A stretch of DNA of 64,000 nt from Thiotrichaceae bacterium. GTDB lineage: Bacteria; Pseudomonadota; Gammaproteobacteria; Thiotrichales; Thiotrichaceae. Position numbers and translations under genes: made by a program. The DNA lies in assembly GCA_026991755.1 (NCBI GenBank), contig JALXAX010000074.1, forward strand, positions 1-64,000, read 5' to 3'. Shown piece after piece: positions 44,249-53,507 of the stretch (positions are counted from its first letter, which is position 1; every line of letters begins with the position of its first letter). The notes under the pieces were generated by a model. It saw only the letters and a list, made by a program, of their open reading frames with translations, was not told the origin of the DNA and did no database searches.

Positions 44249-44750
44249 GGTGACGCTCCTGTTTGTAACCCGGTTGTTTCTTTATAGTTTGTGATATATT
44301 AAGGTAAATAGTATCAATAAAAAGCCAATATGAATAGTAGAAATTCATGAAATGCTTGAAACAGCGGATAAAGTGTGGTCAGCATTTGTATGGAACTTAA
44401 ACACTCCGTTGGTCTTTAAAATTGAGTGCTGTTTAAAATACAGCTATACATAAAATATAATTGGTATATAATACCTACAGATTCGCAATTTTTTATCACA
44501 CCGATTATTAAGAGCAAATCGAATTTCGCTAGTTATATTTAGGAAGTACCCATCAAGACATAAGTCGTTTCCATAAGGCTGAAATCCCCTGTTTTACCAA
44601 TAGTCCACTTATTAGTTCATCTATCTTATTGGATTTAGGTACTTTCTGAAGTTTCATCCTCAGCATTCCTCTTACGTCCTTGTTGTATTTCCTTCATAGC
44701 AGCACATTAATAGTAACGCCGATATATATCAGCAATACCAAGAGAAAATT
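44249..44750. other. Divergent gap: SGNH lipoprotein promoter and cold-shock leader
   Basis: About 500 bp. The last part is the likely long leader of the cold-shock gene. A minus-strand open frame of 37 codons at 44553-44666 (MLRMKLQKVPKSNKIDELIS...) looks protein-like but has no recognisable family and no clear ribosome site. I see nothing else coding. Very AT-rich near 44450-44500. Confidence 0.4.
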
Positions 44751-44960
44751 ATGTCAGATTTAATAGAAGGAACCGTTAAGTGGTTCAACGATGAGAAAGG
44801 TTTTGGATTCATTGAGCAAGAAGGTGGAAACGATGTTTTCGTTCACCACACCGCTATCAATGGTACGGGCCGTAAGACCCTACAAGACGGTCAAAAAGTT
44901 ACAATGGAAGTAACTGACGGTCAAAAAGGTTTACAGGCTGAAAACGTAACAGGTCAGTAA
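44751..44960 (+). CDS. Cold-shock domain protein (CspA family)
   Basis: 69 residues, one OB-fold cold-shock domain. RNP1 is GFGFIE (near 18-23) and RNP2 is DVFVHHTAI. Such proteins bind single-stranded RNA or DNA and loosen RNA structure, often after a cold shift. The long upstream region could form a regulating 5' leader, but I see no proof. The HH in RNP2 and [19 protein letters not shown] are normal. Which Csp paralogue it is cannot be told. Terminator follows. Confidence 0.96.
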   Translation: MSDLIEGTVKWFNDEKGFGFIEQEGGNDVFVHHTAINGTGRKTLQDGQKVTMEVTDGQKGLQAENVTGQ

Positions 44961-44970
44961 CTTTCCATGT

Positions 44971-45006
44971 AAACACTGGCACATATCATTGTAGCCAGTG
45001 TTTATT
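44971..45006 (+). terminator. Terminator of the cold-shock gene
   Basis: aaacactggc and gccagtgttt pair over 10 bp with a 13-nt loop, ending tttatt. It starts 11 nt after the stop codon. Confidence 0.85.
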
Positions 45007-45123
45007 GATAGACATCACTCCATAAGATGGCAGTGATGTCTATCAAAATGCATGATGCGTTAAGCGATAGCGTTGCGCATCAATAAATTTTGATATATTT
45101 GATGCGTACGTTCTTAACGCATC
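45007..45123. repeat. Two adjoining inverted repeats after the cold-shock gene
   Basis: First, gatagacatcact (45007) pairs with agtgatgtctatc (45032-45044), a perfect 13-bp stem. Then gatgcgttaag (45054) pairs with cttaacgcatc (45113-45123), with ttgcgcatcaa and ttgatgcgt nested inside. The motif ggatgYgttaag recurs at 59099. REP-like elements with this word are common in gammaproteobacteria. Confidence 0.75.
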
Positions 45124-45187
45124 CTACTTTTTAATTTATTTAGTTGCTGCATTAAACTAACCTACCTGATGTGATTATTCAAGTGGG

Positions 45188-45421
45188 TCAGTCTAGAAGG
45201 ATATCCTCATCAAATACATCTGAAAGCTGACGACGTAATTCACGTTCTTCCAAGATATCTTCGATGCTTCTTCTAACTTTAGAGTGCTTGCCTTTACTCG
45301 GCTTTATCTCAACTTCATCAACTTCTACCTCGCCCAGTTCCATATCCTCCATATCATCGAGGTCAAGAATAGGGAGGTCCTTATCTTCCTTCACTGTAAT
45401 GTTTTGATCTTCAAGTCGCAT
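45188..45421 (-). CDS. Short acidic protein, PA3496-like
   Basis: 77 residues. The first half is very acidic (ILDLDDMEDMELGEVEVDEVE). The second half, KVRRSIEDILEERELRRQLSD followed by VFDEDILLD, is a charged helix that resembles the short PA3496-type proteins of Pseudomonas, described as putative envelope-integrity proteins. GGAGAAAAC lies directly before ATG. It follows the 5-FCL gene on the same strand by 30 nt. The assignment is tentative. Confidence 0.6.
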   Translation of the reverse strand: MRLEDQNITVKEDKDLPILDLDDMEDMELGEVEVDEVEIKPSKGKHSKVRRSIEDILEERELRRQLSDVFDEDILLD

Positions 45422-45451
45422 GTTTTCTCCGTTTATTATTATTTTTATGTG

Positions 45452-46027
45452 TTAGCAGCGTACAAACCCTTTTTCTGTTACAACTGCATCAAGTTTTACA
45501 TCCCAGTGCTCGGGCACTAGAATTTTTGAATGTTGGAAATCATAGGCATAACCCACTAAAAGTGGTTTTATACTGCTATCTGGTTGTTTAAAGTAAAAGG
45601 TTCTATCATAAAAACCACCGCCCATCCCTACACGATTACCCGCATAATCAAAACTTACGAGAGGTGTAATAACCATATCTAGTTCTTCAGCACCGATCAT
45701 TTCACTATGATTTGATAACGGTTCGGGTATGCCGTATTTGTTAGTTTTAAAACGTGTCTGTTTCGTAACCTCCGTAAAATTTAGCCCCGTGTCATCACCT
45801 TGTTTTAGTATAGGCAAATAAAAACTTTTGTTTGTTACCTTATTTAATAAAAGTGTGGGGTCTGCTTCTCCCCGAGCAGGTAAGTAGTAAGCTATATGTT
45901 CGGCTTTTTTAAACTCAATGGTATTTAATAAGTGTTGAGAAATCTGCTTAGCACTTTGTAGTATCTGATCTTGGCTTAGCCTAGTCCTTTGGCTTTTGAT
46001 CATTTCGCGCAGCTGTTGAGTATCCAT
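45452..46027 (-). CDS. 5-formyltetrahydrofolate cyclo-ligase
   Basis: 191 residues. It converts 5-formyl-THF to 5,10-methenyl-THF using ATP. The family motifs are YYLPARGEADP and the C-terminal VGMGGGFYDRTF. In E. coli the homologue (ygfA/fau) follows the 6S RNA gene, but the 73 bp of non-coding DNA upstream here cannot hold a 6S RNA. AGAAGAG ribosome site. Confidence 0.95.
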   Translation of the reverse strand: MDTQQLREMIKSQRTRLSQDQILQSAKQISQHLLNTIEFKKAEHIAYYLPARGEADPTLLLNKVTNKSFYLPILKQGDDTGLNFTEVTKQTRFKTNKYGIPEPLSNHSEMIGAEELDMVITPLVSFDYAGNRVGMGGGFYDRTFYFKQPDSSIKPLLVGYAYDFQHSKILVPEHWDVKLDAVVTEKGFVRC

Positions 46028-46100
46028 TATTTCTCTTCTAGCAAATCAACCATTCCAAAGTAACCCTGATTATCTAATTACACCGCTATCAAATTTTAGC

Positions 46101-46181
46101 TTAGTAGTGGTCATCAGGAAAGAAATTAAAGCGATGATCCGTATACTTACGCTTAGCACCACCCTTAAGATATTTAGCCAT
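46101..46181 (-). CDS. Possible 26-residue protein overlapping the mltD-like stop
   Basis: The ATG lies within the last codons of the upstream transglycosylase gene (tATGGCTAA). The product MAKYLKGGAKRKYTDHRFNF, followed by six residues ending DDHY, is basic, then acidic. Coupled translation by overlap is possible. No family is known to me. It could instead be a chance frame. Confidence 0.35.
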   Translation of the reverse strand: MAKYLKGGAKRKYTDHRFNFFPDDHY

Positions 46182-47385
46182 AACGATATTTGCGGGTTGT
46201 CGCAATTTTCAGGCGCTTTCCTCGTTTAATTATAGTCGATTTCAATCCATTAATACGCATAATCTTACGTACACTAGTACGGTATCTTTTTGCAATGCGA
46301 AGTAATGTATCGCCAGAGCGTACACGATGAGTGATGATTCTTTTGTGGCTCTTTTTCTTTCGTGCTTTGTTATTTTTCTTCGAACCTTTTGCTAGTTTAT
46401 AACGTGAAGGTGGCGAATACTTGACATGTCCGTATTTTGGGTTTGAAGGAATATAAGCAATGGGTATACCGTAAGCTTGTGGATTTCCATAAACTTCTTT
46501 AAAGGCTAGCAAACGAGGGACATAATTACGTGTTTCCTTAGGCAGATTCAAATGCCAGAAGTCAGTAGGTCTGCCTAGTTTGCGGTTTTTAGCTATTTCA
46601 CGATGGACTCTAGCTTCACCACAGTTATAGGCTGCTAGTGATAATAACCAGTCGCCTTTAAACTCACGGTTTAAATCTTGAAGATAACTGAGGGCTGCAT
46701 GGGTTGATAGCTTGAAGTTATAACGAGCGTCATAGCGCTTTGAAACGGGTAGTCCGTAACGTCGTGCTGTGTCAGGAATAAACTGCCAAAGACCTGCTGC
46801 GTGAGCGGGTGAATAAGCATCGGTCTTAAAAGCACTTTCTACAAAAGGAAGCAGTCCGATTTCAGTGGGCATCTTACGACGTCTTATTTCAGCTATAATA
46901 GTGGGCAGAAAAGGTGACGAACGATGGCTTAATGTCATCATTCGTTTAGGCATACGTGAATATGAATTTACATAGCGACGTACTTTGGACTTATGATTAA
47001 AATTGCCTAGCTTGTAGCCATGATGCACTTCCCACCAGGTGCTTTTAAGATGATTAGTAGGTTGATGTGCGACTTTCTTAGGGCTGGCCAGTTGTTTAGC
47101 AGGATTAAAGCTAGCTAATTGAACGGTAGGTCTGCGCGGAGTATGTTTAGAAACGGTGCTTTTATTGCGCAGACTATTTTTTGTGCGAATATGTGCTTGT
47201 TGGAACTGACTTATATAGCGTAACTTGTTAGCGCGCTCTCGCTGTTTTTTGTCGTAAGATACGGCTTTAGCGGAAGGTGCTACAGCAGTTGACATGGTTT
47301 TTTGTATCGGATCGTGAGTACATGCGGTAATTGCAAGTACGATTGAACTGGTAGAGAGTACCCATTTAAAAGGTGTCGGTTTCAT
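46174..47385 (-). CDS. mltD: MltD-like lytic transglycosylase with LysM
   Basis: 403 residues. The N-terminal segment has a signal peptide with a lipobox-like ITAC (Cys near 22), then a basic low-complexity stretch (RERANKLRY, NSLRNKSTVSKH). The SLT catalytic domain (about 150-290) has LPFVESAFKTDAYSP with the catalytic Glu, AAGLWQFIPDTARRYGL and AAYNCGEARV. One C-terminal LysM is at about 350-395 (HRVRSGDTLLRIAKRYRTS). It cleaves peptidoglycan to anhydromuropeptides. Typical MltD carries two or more LysM. Divergent from the methyltransferase-rnhA-dnaQ set, as in E. coli. Confidence 0.9.
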   Translation of the reverse strand: MKPTPFKWVLSTSSIVLAITACTHDPIQKTMSTAVAPSAKAVSYDKKQRERANKLRYISQFQQAHIRTKNSLRNKSTVSKHTPRRPTVQLASFNPAKQLASPKKVAHQPTNHLKSTWWEVHHGYKLGNFNHKSKVRRYVNSYSRMPKRMMTLSHRSSPFLPTIIAEIRRRKMPTEIGLLPFVESAFKTDAYSPAHAAGLWQFIPDTARRYGLPVSKRYDARYNFKLSTHAALSYLQDLNREFKGDWLLSLAAYNCGEARVHREIAKNRKLGRPTDFWHLNLPKETRNYVPRLLAFKEVYGNPQAYGIPIAYIPSNPKYGHVKYSPPSRYKLAKGSKKNNKARKKKSHKRIITHRVRSGDTLLRIAKRYRTSVRKIMRINGLKSTIIKRGKRLKIATTRKYRYG

Positions 47386-47513
47386 TTTAAGCCCATTTTA
47401 TTATTAGTATTCTTAAGGAAGTTCTGTTCAAATCACCAGTTTTCCTTGAGGTTTTTAACAGCGCTGTTGTTGTTTTTTATATTGCTGCTTGCTGTCATAT
47501 AGCTTGCAGAAAT

Positions 47514-48329
47514 ATGCAACAGTTGAATATTTATTACAAGGATTTTTTACGAGTGGTCTCTGAAGAAGACGAAAGAAAACATCTATATGCCGCCTGTGCA
47601 GCTTGGTACGAAACGCCTGCGGGGCAATTTGCACTAGAAAAAATAGATAAAAAAATAACTGAAAACCTATCTGAGATATTTGGATATTTTGCGCTGGAGT
47701 CGGGTGCATTATTAGACTTAAATCATTTCTTGGATGAATCCAGAGTAGATACTCGTTTTTCGTTAGGTCGTTATGCTAAAACAGCCTCCGTTAAAGCAGA
47801 TATGGAAGCCTTGCCTTTAGACTTTGACAGTATCGACTTAGTTATAGCAAGCCATGTATTGGAATGCTCATCAGATCCACATCAAGTGTTGCGTGAGATT
47901 GATAGGGTGCTGGTTGCTGATGGACATTGTGTTTTTGTTGGATTTAATCCTCTCTCTTTTTGGCAAAATAGGCGCTCTTTTTGTGCATCAGCAGGTACTG
48001 ATTTTAGACATCAGTTGTACGGTGTAAGCCGAGTGAGGGATTGGCTTTCTTTATTAGACTGGAAGGTCAATAAAATATCCTATGCCAGCTTTAGGCCTTC
48101 TTTTATGAAAGGTAAACTGTTTGATCGATTAGATAAAATGGAAAAATGGGGCAGCCTTTACTGGCCTATTTTTGGTAACCTTTATATTATTTATGCGCAA
48201 AAGCAAGTATTAGCAGGCGTTGTGAGCAAGCCAAAATGGAAACGCGCACCTGTATTGCCCACCAAAGTAGCCATTAATCCAACCGCAACTTCACCAAGGA
48301 ATACACAAAATCGTGACCAACAAAAATAA
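47514..48329 (+). CDS. SAM-dependent methyltransferase (YafS-like)
   Basis: 271 residues. A short class I methyltransferase with the [20 protein letters not shown] stretch (near 115-134) and [21 protein letters not shown]; the canonical glycine-rich SAM loop is weak (ALLDLNHFL). Position before rnhA and dnaQ matches yafS of E. coli, whose substrate is unknown. gloB, usually next to it, is missing here. The 3' end overlaps rnhA by 17 nt. Confidence 0.85.
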   Translation: MQQLNIYYKDFLRVVSEEDERKHLYAACAAWYETPAGQFALEKIDKKITENLSEIFGYFALESGALLDLNHFLDESRVDTRFSLGRYAKTASVKADMEALPLDFDSIDLVIASHVLECSSDPHQVLREIDRVLVADGHCVFVGFNPLSFWQNRRSFCASAGTDFRHQLYGVSRVRDWLSLLDWKVNKISYASFRPSFMKGKLFDRLDKMEKWGSLYWPIFGNLYIIYAQKQVLAGVVSKPKWKRAPVLPTKVAINPTATSPRNTQNRDQQK

Positions 48330-48777
48330 TAACAGAGCAGTCGAAGTGTTTACCGATGGTGCTTGTCGAGGCAACCCAGGGCCCGGTGGCTGGGGAGCTT
48401 TGTTGCGTTATGGTGATACAGAGAAAGAACTGTATGGCTACGAAGCCGACACCACGAATAACCAGATGGAATTGATGGCTGCGATACGCGGGCTTGAAGC
48501 GTTAACTAGGCGGTGTGATGTCACACTGACGACAGACTCCCAGTATGTGCGACAAGGTATTACTAAATGGATTCATGGTTGGAAAAAGAAGGATTGGAAA
48601 ACCGCAGCACGTAAGCCTGTTAAAAATAAAGAACTATGGCAAAGGCTAGATGCAGCGGCTGAAAAGCATAATGTACAATGGAACTGGGTGAAAGGTCACA
48701 GTGGTCATGTTGAAAATGATCGGGTCGATGAGTTGGCTAATCGCGCGATTGATGAGAAAAAAGTAGATAAGAAGTAG
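48313..48777 (+). CDS. rnhA: Ribonuclease HI
   Basis: 154 residues from GTG 48313, which lies in the end of the methyltransferase gene. It cleaves RNA in RNA-DNA hybrids with a DEDD centre: [17 protein letters not shown] (Asp near 13), [16 protein letters not shown] (Glu), [11 protein letters not shown] (Asp) and the Asp of [25 protein letters not shown] is the basic protrusion. Overlaps are consistent with coupled translation with dnaQ downstream. Confidence 0.97.
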   Translation: MTNKNNNRAVEVFTDGACRGNPGPGGWGALLRYGDTEKELYGYEADTTNNQMELMAAIRGLEALTRRCDVTLTTDSQYVRQGITKWIHGWKKKDWKTAARKPVKNKELWQRLDAAAEKHNVQWNWVKGHSGHVENDRVDELANRAIDEKKVDKK

Positions 48778-48807
48778 TGGTTAATGATGGTAACAGGACA
48801 AGCAATA

Positions 48808-49536
48808 ATGGATGATGATAAAACTACGATGCGACAAATTGTACTGGATACAGAAACCACGGGAATAGACCCCAAAGAAGGCCATCGCATGATCGAAATC
48901 GGTTGTGTCGAGATGCTTGATCGGCGTGTTACCAATAATGATTATCACCAATATTTACAACCTGATAGAGCTATAGATGAAGAGGCACAGGCTGTTCACG
49001 GAATTACTCCAGAGTTTTTAGCGGATAAGCCACGCTTTCGTGAAATAGTCGACCAGTTTATGGAGTATGTACAAGGTGCGGAATTAATCATCCATAATGC
49101 ACCCTTTGATGTCGGCTTTATTAACAATGAACTCAAACTGGTTAGCCCTAAATGGGGGTGCTTAGAAGACCATTGCACCATTCTTGATACCTTGGTGATG
49201 GCTAGGGATAAATACCCCGGTCAGCGGAATAGCTTAGACGCACTATGTAAACGCCTTGATGTGAACAATCAGCATCGTGAATTACACGGAGCCTTACTGG
49301 ATTCGCAAATTTTGGCAGATGTCTATCTGGCGATGACAGGAGGGCAGAAGACTTTAATGCTAGGCAGTGAAGATGACGCAGTGGGTCAAGGTGAGCATAG
49401 ATCAGACATCAGAAGGTTTGCAGAGAACCGTCCACCCTTAAAAGTGATCAGTGCTAATGATGATGAAATTAGTGCGCATCAAGAACGCCTAACGGCTATC
49501 AATGATGCAGCGGGACGTTGTTTGTGGCAGGACTAA
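48808..49536 (+). CDS. dnaQ: DNA polymerase III epsilon subunit (3'-5' proofreading exonuclease)
   Basis: 242 residues from ATG 48808, chosen because AGGA lies 9 nt upstream; two farther ATGs (48784, 48787) have weaker sites. ExoI is VLDTETTGIDP, ExoII HNAPFDVGFINNE, ExoIII HRELHGALLDSQILADVY. The C-terminal part that contacts the alpha subunit follows. It sits downstream of rnhA by 30 nt in the same direction, whereas E. coli has the two divergent. Confidence 0.96.
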   Translation: MDDDKTTMRQIVLDTETTGIDPKEGHRMIEIGCVEMLDRRVTNNDYHQYLQPDRAIDEEAQAVHGITPEFLADKPRFREIVDQFMEYVQGAELIIHNAPFDVGFINNELKLVSPKWGCLEDHCTILDTLVMARDKYPGQRNSLDALCKRLDVNNQHRELHGALLDSQILADVYLAMTGGQKTLMLGSEDDAVGQGEHRSDIRRFAENRPPLKVISANDDEISAHQERLTAINDAAGRCLWQD

Positions 49537-49633
49537 CATCCGAAAAGCTTTGCCCCATTAATATTTTAAAAACCTGAATCCAGTCTCTAACTTCACTGCG
49601 TAGTCATACTAATAACAACTTTGAGGCTACCCA

Positions 49634-51205
49634 ATGACAATATTTCCACCTTTAAAAAATATCTTACAAACCCATCTATGGTTTTTGTTATTAATCAGCT
49701 GTTTTGTATTGTCTCAGCCGCTATTGGCAGAATCCCCCAAGCAAACGAAACCCACAAAACCCATTAAGTGGCAACAATTTGATGCAAAAAGCTTTAACCA
49801 AGCTAGCAAGGAAAACAAATATATCCTTTTAGATTTGGTCGCGGTGTGGTGTCATTGGTGTCATGTAATGGAAGAAAAAACTTACGGCGATTCTAATGTG
49901 CAAAAGCTCATAAGTAAGCATTTTGTACCTGTACAAGCTGATCATGATTTACGCCCTGATCTTGCCGAGCGTTATCGGGAATGGGGCTGGCCTGCGACGA
50001 TTATCCTAACAGCGGATGGCACAGAAGTGGTTAAACGAGCAGGATTTATCAATCCTCAAAATATGCTAAAGCTGTTGCAAGCGGTGGTTGATGATCCTTC
50101 GCCAGAAACAACTACGCTCAGTTTACCAAAGAGTTTATCTACTACTCCGTTATTATCGAATGCAGGGATTAATGCACTAGAGCAAAATCATCTTGATGCT
50201 TATGATTATAAAAAGGGTGGATTAAAGCTAGGCCAAAAGTTTTTGGATGCCGAATCCGTTGAATGGGATTTAAGATTAGCTAAAAAGGGAGATCAAACAG
50301 CGACAAAACGCGTATTACAAACTCTCAAAGCAGCGACGAAATTGATTGACCCCGAGTTTGGTGGGGCGTATCAATACTCGACTTATGGGGACTGGAAGCA
50401 CCCGCATTATGAGAAAATCATGCTTACTCAACATAAGTATTTACGTACTTATTCTCAAGCCTGTATGCAACTAAAAAAGGATGAATATTGCCAAGCCGCA
50501 AAACAAGTAGCGGATTACCTGCTGACTTTTCTTTTCTCTAAAAAAACAGGTGCTTTTTATACCAGCCAAGATGCTGATTTAAAGCAAGGTAAAAAAGCTC
50601 ATGACTATTTCTTACTAAAAAGAAAACAACGTTTTACCCTGGGTGTCCCCCGTATTGATACTCATCATTATGCTTCACATAATGGTCGTGCTATTGAGGG
50701 TTTGGCTATGCTATATCAGGCGACTCATGAAAAACGTTATCTTGATGCAGCACAGAAAGCTACACAGTGGGCGATAAAGAATCGACGTTATTACGGTGGT
50801 GGTTTTAGGCATAGCGCGCTAGATGCGGCTGGCCCTTATCTGGCTGATAGTCTTTATATGGGGAAAGCCTTTCTCAAACTTTATGAAGTAACAAAGGATA
50901 AAAAATACTTACAGTTGTCGACGAAGACAGCCCAATTTATTGCAAACCAATTCAAGAATCCTCAGGGTGGTTTACTTAGTGCGGTTGATAACAACACGCC
51001 TGCAAAACCTTTGCCTCAATTGGATCAGAATATAGATGCCGCGAGGTTTTTATTAAACTTATATCGGCTAACCTCCAATAAAGCACACAAGGATCTAGCT
51101 GAGCATGCGATGAAGCTTTTAGCCACCGAGAAAATAGCTACATTACGATTAACAGAAGCAGGTATTTTACTGGCGATGGGTGAGTATCGTGGGTTAGTAA
51201 ACTAA
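49634..51205 (+). CDS. Exported thioredoxin-like (DUF255) protein
   Basis: 523 residues. Signal peptide (about 12-34, FLLLISCFVLSQPLLAES). A thioredoxin domain at about 40-160 has the motif WCHWCH in VAVWCHWCHVMEEKTYGD, typical of DUF255/YyaL proteins, and cis-Pro WGWPATIILTADG. The rest (about 175-523) is a helical alpha/alpha-barrel region with repeats such as FLLNLYRLT. In the family this is fused to a six-hairpin glycosidase-like domain. The redox substrate is unknown. GAGG ribosome site. Confidence 0.9.
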   Translation: MTIFPPLKNILQTHLWFLLLISCFVLSQPLLAESPKQTKPTKPIKWQQFDAKSFNQASKENKYILLDLVAVWCHWCHVMEEKTYGDSNVQKLISKHFVPVQADHDLRPDLAERYREWGWPATIILTADGTEVVKRAGFINPQNMLKLLQAVVDDPSPETTTLSLPKSLSTTPLLSNAGINALEQNHLDAYDYKKGGLKLGQKFLDAESVEWDLRLAKKGDQTATKRVLQTLKAATKLIDPEFGGAYQYSTYGDWKHPHYEKIMLTQHKYLRTYSQACMQLKKDEYCQAAKQVADYLLTFLFSKKTGAFYTSQDADLKQGKKAHDYFLLKRKQRFTLGVPRIDTHHYASHNGRAIEGLAMLYQATHEKRYLDAAQKATQWAIKNRRYYGGGFRHSALDAAGPYLADSLYMGKAFLKLYEVTKDKKYLQLSTKTAQFIANQFKNPQGGLLSAVDNNTPAKPLPQLDQNIDAARFLLNLYRLTSNKAHKDLAEHAMKLLATEKIATLRLTEAGILLAMGEYRGLVN

Positions 51206-51216
51206 TATGTAACTAA

Positions 51217-51417
51217 TACCTGAATCCGTGACTTCACTACGGCATAGGGAATAAGATATTGATTCATCACGGGTTTAAAAAATGCCCGCTTACACTAAAG
51301 TATAATTGAGTACAGTAGTGCTCACTAAACGAAGGGTGAAGCTAAGATTTTTTAAAATCCCGTGCTAAACCAATCTCTTATCCCCTATTATCCGCATTGA
51401 AGTCACGGATTCAGGTA
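51217..51417. repeat. Family F inverted-repeat element, 201 bp
   Basis: Left tacctgaatccgtgacttca and right tgaagtcacggattcaggta are a perfect 20-bp inverted pair including flanking TA. Inside, atagggaataaga pairs loosely with tcttatcccctat, and cacgggtttaaaaaat with attttttaaaatcccgtg. It begins 12 nt after the DUF255 stop. A worn remnant of the left end lies at 10280. Confidence 0.95.
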
Positions 51418-51481
51418 ATTCTATAGCCTGTCAGATGTGTTTCTTTACCCAACTCCGATACATTCTGGGTGTAGTAGCTAG

Positions 51482-52243
51482 TTATTGCTTAAGACGATAA
51501 CCCGTCCTAAACATCCAGCTAACGATGCCTAAACAGGTCACTAAAAACACCACAATCATGGTTAAGCTGATACCTACGCTAACATCGGAGACTTCAAAGA
51601 AACTCCAGCGAAAGCCACTGACGAGATAGAGCACAGGGTTAAATAGTGTCACTGTTTGCCAAAATGGGGGCAACATACTCACCGAATAAAAGCTTCCGCC
51701 CAGAAAAACTAATGGAGTGATAACGAGTAAAGGAATGACTTGAAGCTTCTCAAAATTGCCAGCCCATAAGCCAATAATAAAACCGAACAAGCTGAAAGAA
51801 AGACACGTTAACACCAAGAAAGCGATCATCCATACAGGGTGGGCAATGCGTAAATCAACAAAAAAGCTTGCGGTTAATAGAATAATAAGTCCAATAAGAA
51901 GTGACTTAGTGGCCGCCGCTCCGACATAACCGATTAATATTTCAAATGAAGATATAGGAGCTGATAGCACCTCATAAATACTCCCCGTAAATTTTGGAAA
52001 GAAAATACCGAATGAGGCGTTGGCTACACTTTGCGTAAGCACCGACAGCATGGTTAGCCCAGGCACAATAAAGAGTCCGTAAGACACACCTTCTATGTTT
52101 TCAATACGTGAGCCGATGGCTGAGCCAAACACCACAAAATATAAAGCGGTAGAAATGACGGGGGAGGCTAAGCTCTGAAATAGGGTTTTCCAGGCACGTA
52201 ACATTTCGAATTTATAAATGGCTTTGACGGCATGGATATTCAT
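51482..52243 (-). CDS. ABC-2 type transporter permease (YadH-like)
   Basis: 253 residues, six membrane helices. [40 protein letters not shown], and [20 protein letters not shown] with [14 protein letters not shown] mark the ABC-2 export fold, as in YadH of E. coli. The exported molecule is unknown; related pairs handle drugs or polysaccharide. It overlaps the ATPase gene by 4 nt. Confidence 0.92.
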   Translation of the reverse strand: MNIHAVKAIYKFEMLRAWKTLFQSLASPVISTALYFVVFGSAIGSRIENIEGVSYGLFIVPGLTMLSVLTQSVANASFGIFFPKFTGSIYEVLSAPISSFEILIGYVGAAATKSLLIGLIILLTASFFVDLRIAHPVWMIAFLVLTCLSFSLFGFIIGLWAGNFEKLQVIPLLVITPLVFLGGSFYSVSMLPPFWQTVTLFNPVLYLVSGFRWSFFEVSDVSVGISLTMIVVFLVTCLGIVSWMFRTGYRLKQ

Positions 52244-53175
52244 ACGTCATCCTCACTGTGTACTAGGTTGACAAAAATCTCTTCCAGTGAGCTTTGCGTG
52301 GTTTGTAAATCTTTTAAGGCTAATGAGTCGGCATCATTAATGGCTTGTAGTAGCGCAGTAATACCAGTGCCTTCACCTTTTGTATCGTAGGTATAAGTCA
52401 ATAGATTGCCCTCTTTAGAGAGTTCCAAATCGTAGCTAGCTAATGACTCAGGTAATTCAGAAACAGGTTCTTTTAGCTCAATAATTAATTGTTTCTTGCC
52501 AAGTTTCTGCATTAAATCGTGCTTGTCTTCGACGAGCAAAAGCTTGCCGTCACTGATAACACCCACACGATCAGCAATTTCTTCAGCTTCTTCGATGTAG
52601 TGTGTCGTCAGGATGATAGTGACACCTGATTGACGTAATTTCTCAACAATAGCCCACATATCTTTGCGCAACTCAACATCTACACCTGCTGTAGGTTCAT
52701 CCAAAAATAATATTCGTGGCTCGTGAGAGAGGGCTTTTGCAATTAAGACACGTCTTTTCATACCGCCAGAAAGCGTACGTAACTCGTTACTCTTTTTATC
52801 CCACAGCGATAAATCTTTGAGTAATTGTTCGAGATAGGCATGATCTTTGGGTTTGCCGAATAAGCCACGACTAAAGTTGATGGTATTCCAAACCGTATCA
52901 AATGCACCCAGTGTTAGCTCTTGAGGTACAAGCCCGATGAGTTCGCGAGATTTGCGGTAATCCGAAATAATATCAAAACCATCCACTTTTACTGTGCCAT
53001 TAGTGGGTGAAACGATGCCACAAATGATGGAAATAAGCGTGGTTTTACCGGCACCATTGGGGCCAAGTAGGGCAAGTATTTCGCCTGATTGAATATCTAA
53101 ATTCACACTGTGCAGTGCTTGATGCCCAGACTCATAGGTCTTGGAAAGGTTTTTTATAGAGACAATAGATTGCAT
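52240..53175 (-). CDS. ABC transporter ATPase (YadG-like)
   Basis: 311 residues. Walker [13 protein letters not shown] near residue 40, Q-loop LVPQELTLG, signature LSGGMKRR, Walker [13 protein letters not shown] and H-loop TTHYIEEAE are all visible. It drives the adjoining ABC-2 permease by a 4-nt-overlapping gene. The C-terminal 80 residues (about 230-311) are typical of YadG-type export ATPases. Start codon ATG 53175. Confidence 0.95.
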   Translation of the reverse strand: MQSIVSIKNLSKTYESGHQALHSVNLDIQSGEILALLGPNGAGKTTLISIICGIVSPTNGTVKVDGFDIISDYRKSRELIGLVPQELTLGAFDTVWNTINFSRGLFGKPKDHAYLEQLLKDLSLWDKKSNELRTLSGGMKRRVLIAKALSHEPRILFLDEPTAGVDVELRKDMWAIVEKLRQSGVTIILTTHYIEEAEEIADRVGVISDGKLLLVEDKHDLMQKLGKKQLIIELKEPVSELPESLASYDLELSKEGNLLTYTYDTKGEGTGITALLQAINDADSLALKDLQTTQSSLEEIFVNLVHSEDDV

Positions 53176-53507
53176 GCAAATGATAGTACGGTATTTAGGA
53201 ATTGGGATAAAGGGGCGTGTAACTACTCAGCCTACCCTCTATTTTGCCCAATAACTGCGTTGAAAGTGCTCATTTATACTTATAAACTGCGCGCTTTCGC
53301 CTTGCTCTTGAGCAAAATAGAGGGCAATCTGAGCAGTTACGGATTACGCTGAGTAGTTGCAGGAGCGTTTATTGTTCTTTATGAGAAGAGTTGTAGTTCT
53401 TGAGTAAGTGCGCACCTATCCAATTGATATTGCGAAGTTATATTAAAAAATGGATGGGTGAAATCAACAATTATCTATGCAAGATTAGGTTCGAAAAAAT
53501 GAGGGTA
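53176..53507. other. Intergenic region with family D copy 2
   Basis: About 330 bp. Family D element (53220-53359) takes up 140 bp. The ABC ATPase promoter should lie in the first 45 bp or within the element. The rest, to the end of the oxidoreductase gene, holds no gene that I can see. Confidence 0.45.
53220..53359. repeat. Family D inverted-repeat element, copy 2, 140 bp
   Basis: Ends taactactcagc and gctgagtagttg are inverted repeats; the right TA has changed to TG. The inner arms accctctattttg and caaaatagagggc pair. Same length and order as copy 1 at 30721. Confidence 0.92.

Noticed and set aside
46028-46173. 6S RNA gene upstream of 5-formyl-THF cyclo-ligase, as in E. coli
   Set aside because: The gap is too short, partly occupied by a small frame, and shows no long bulged-stem layout.
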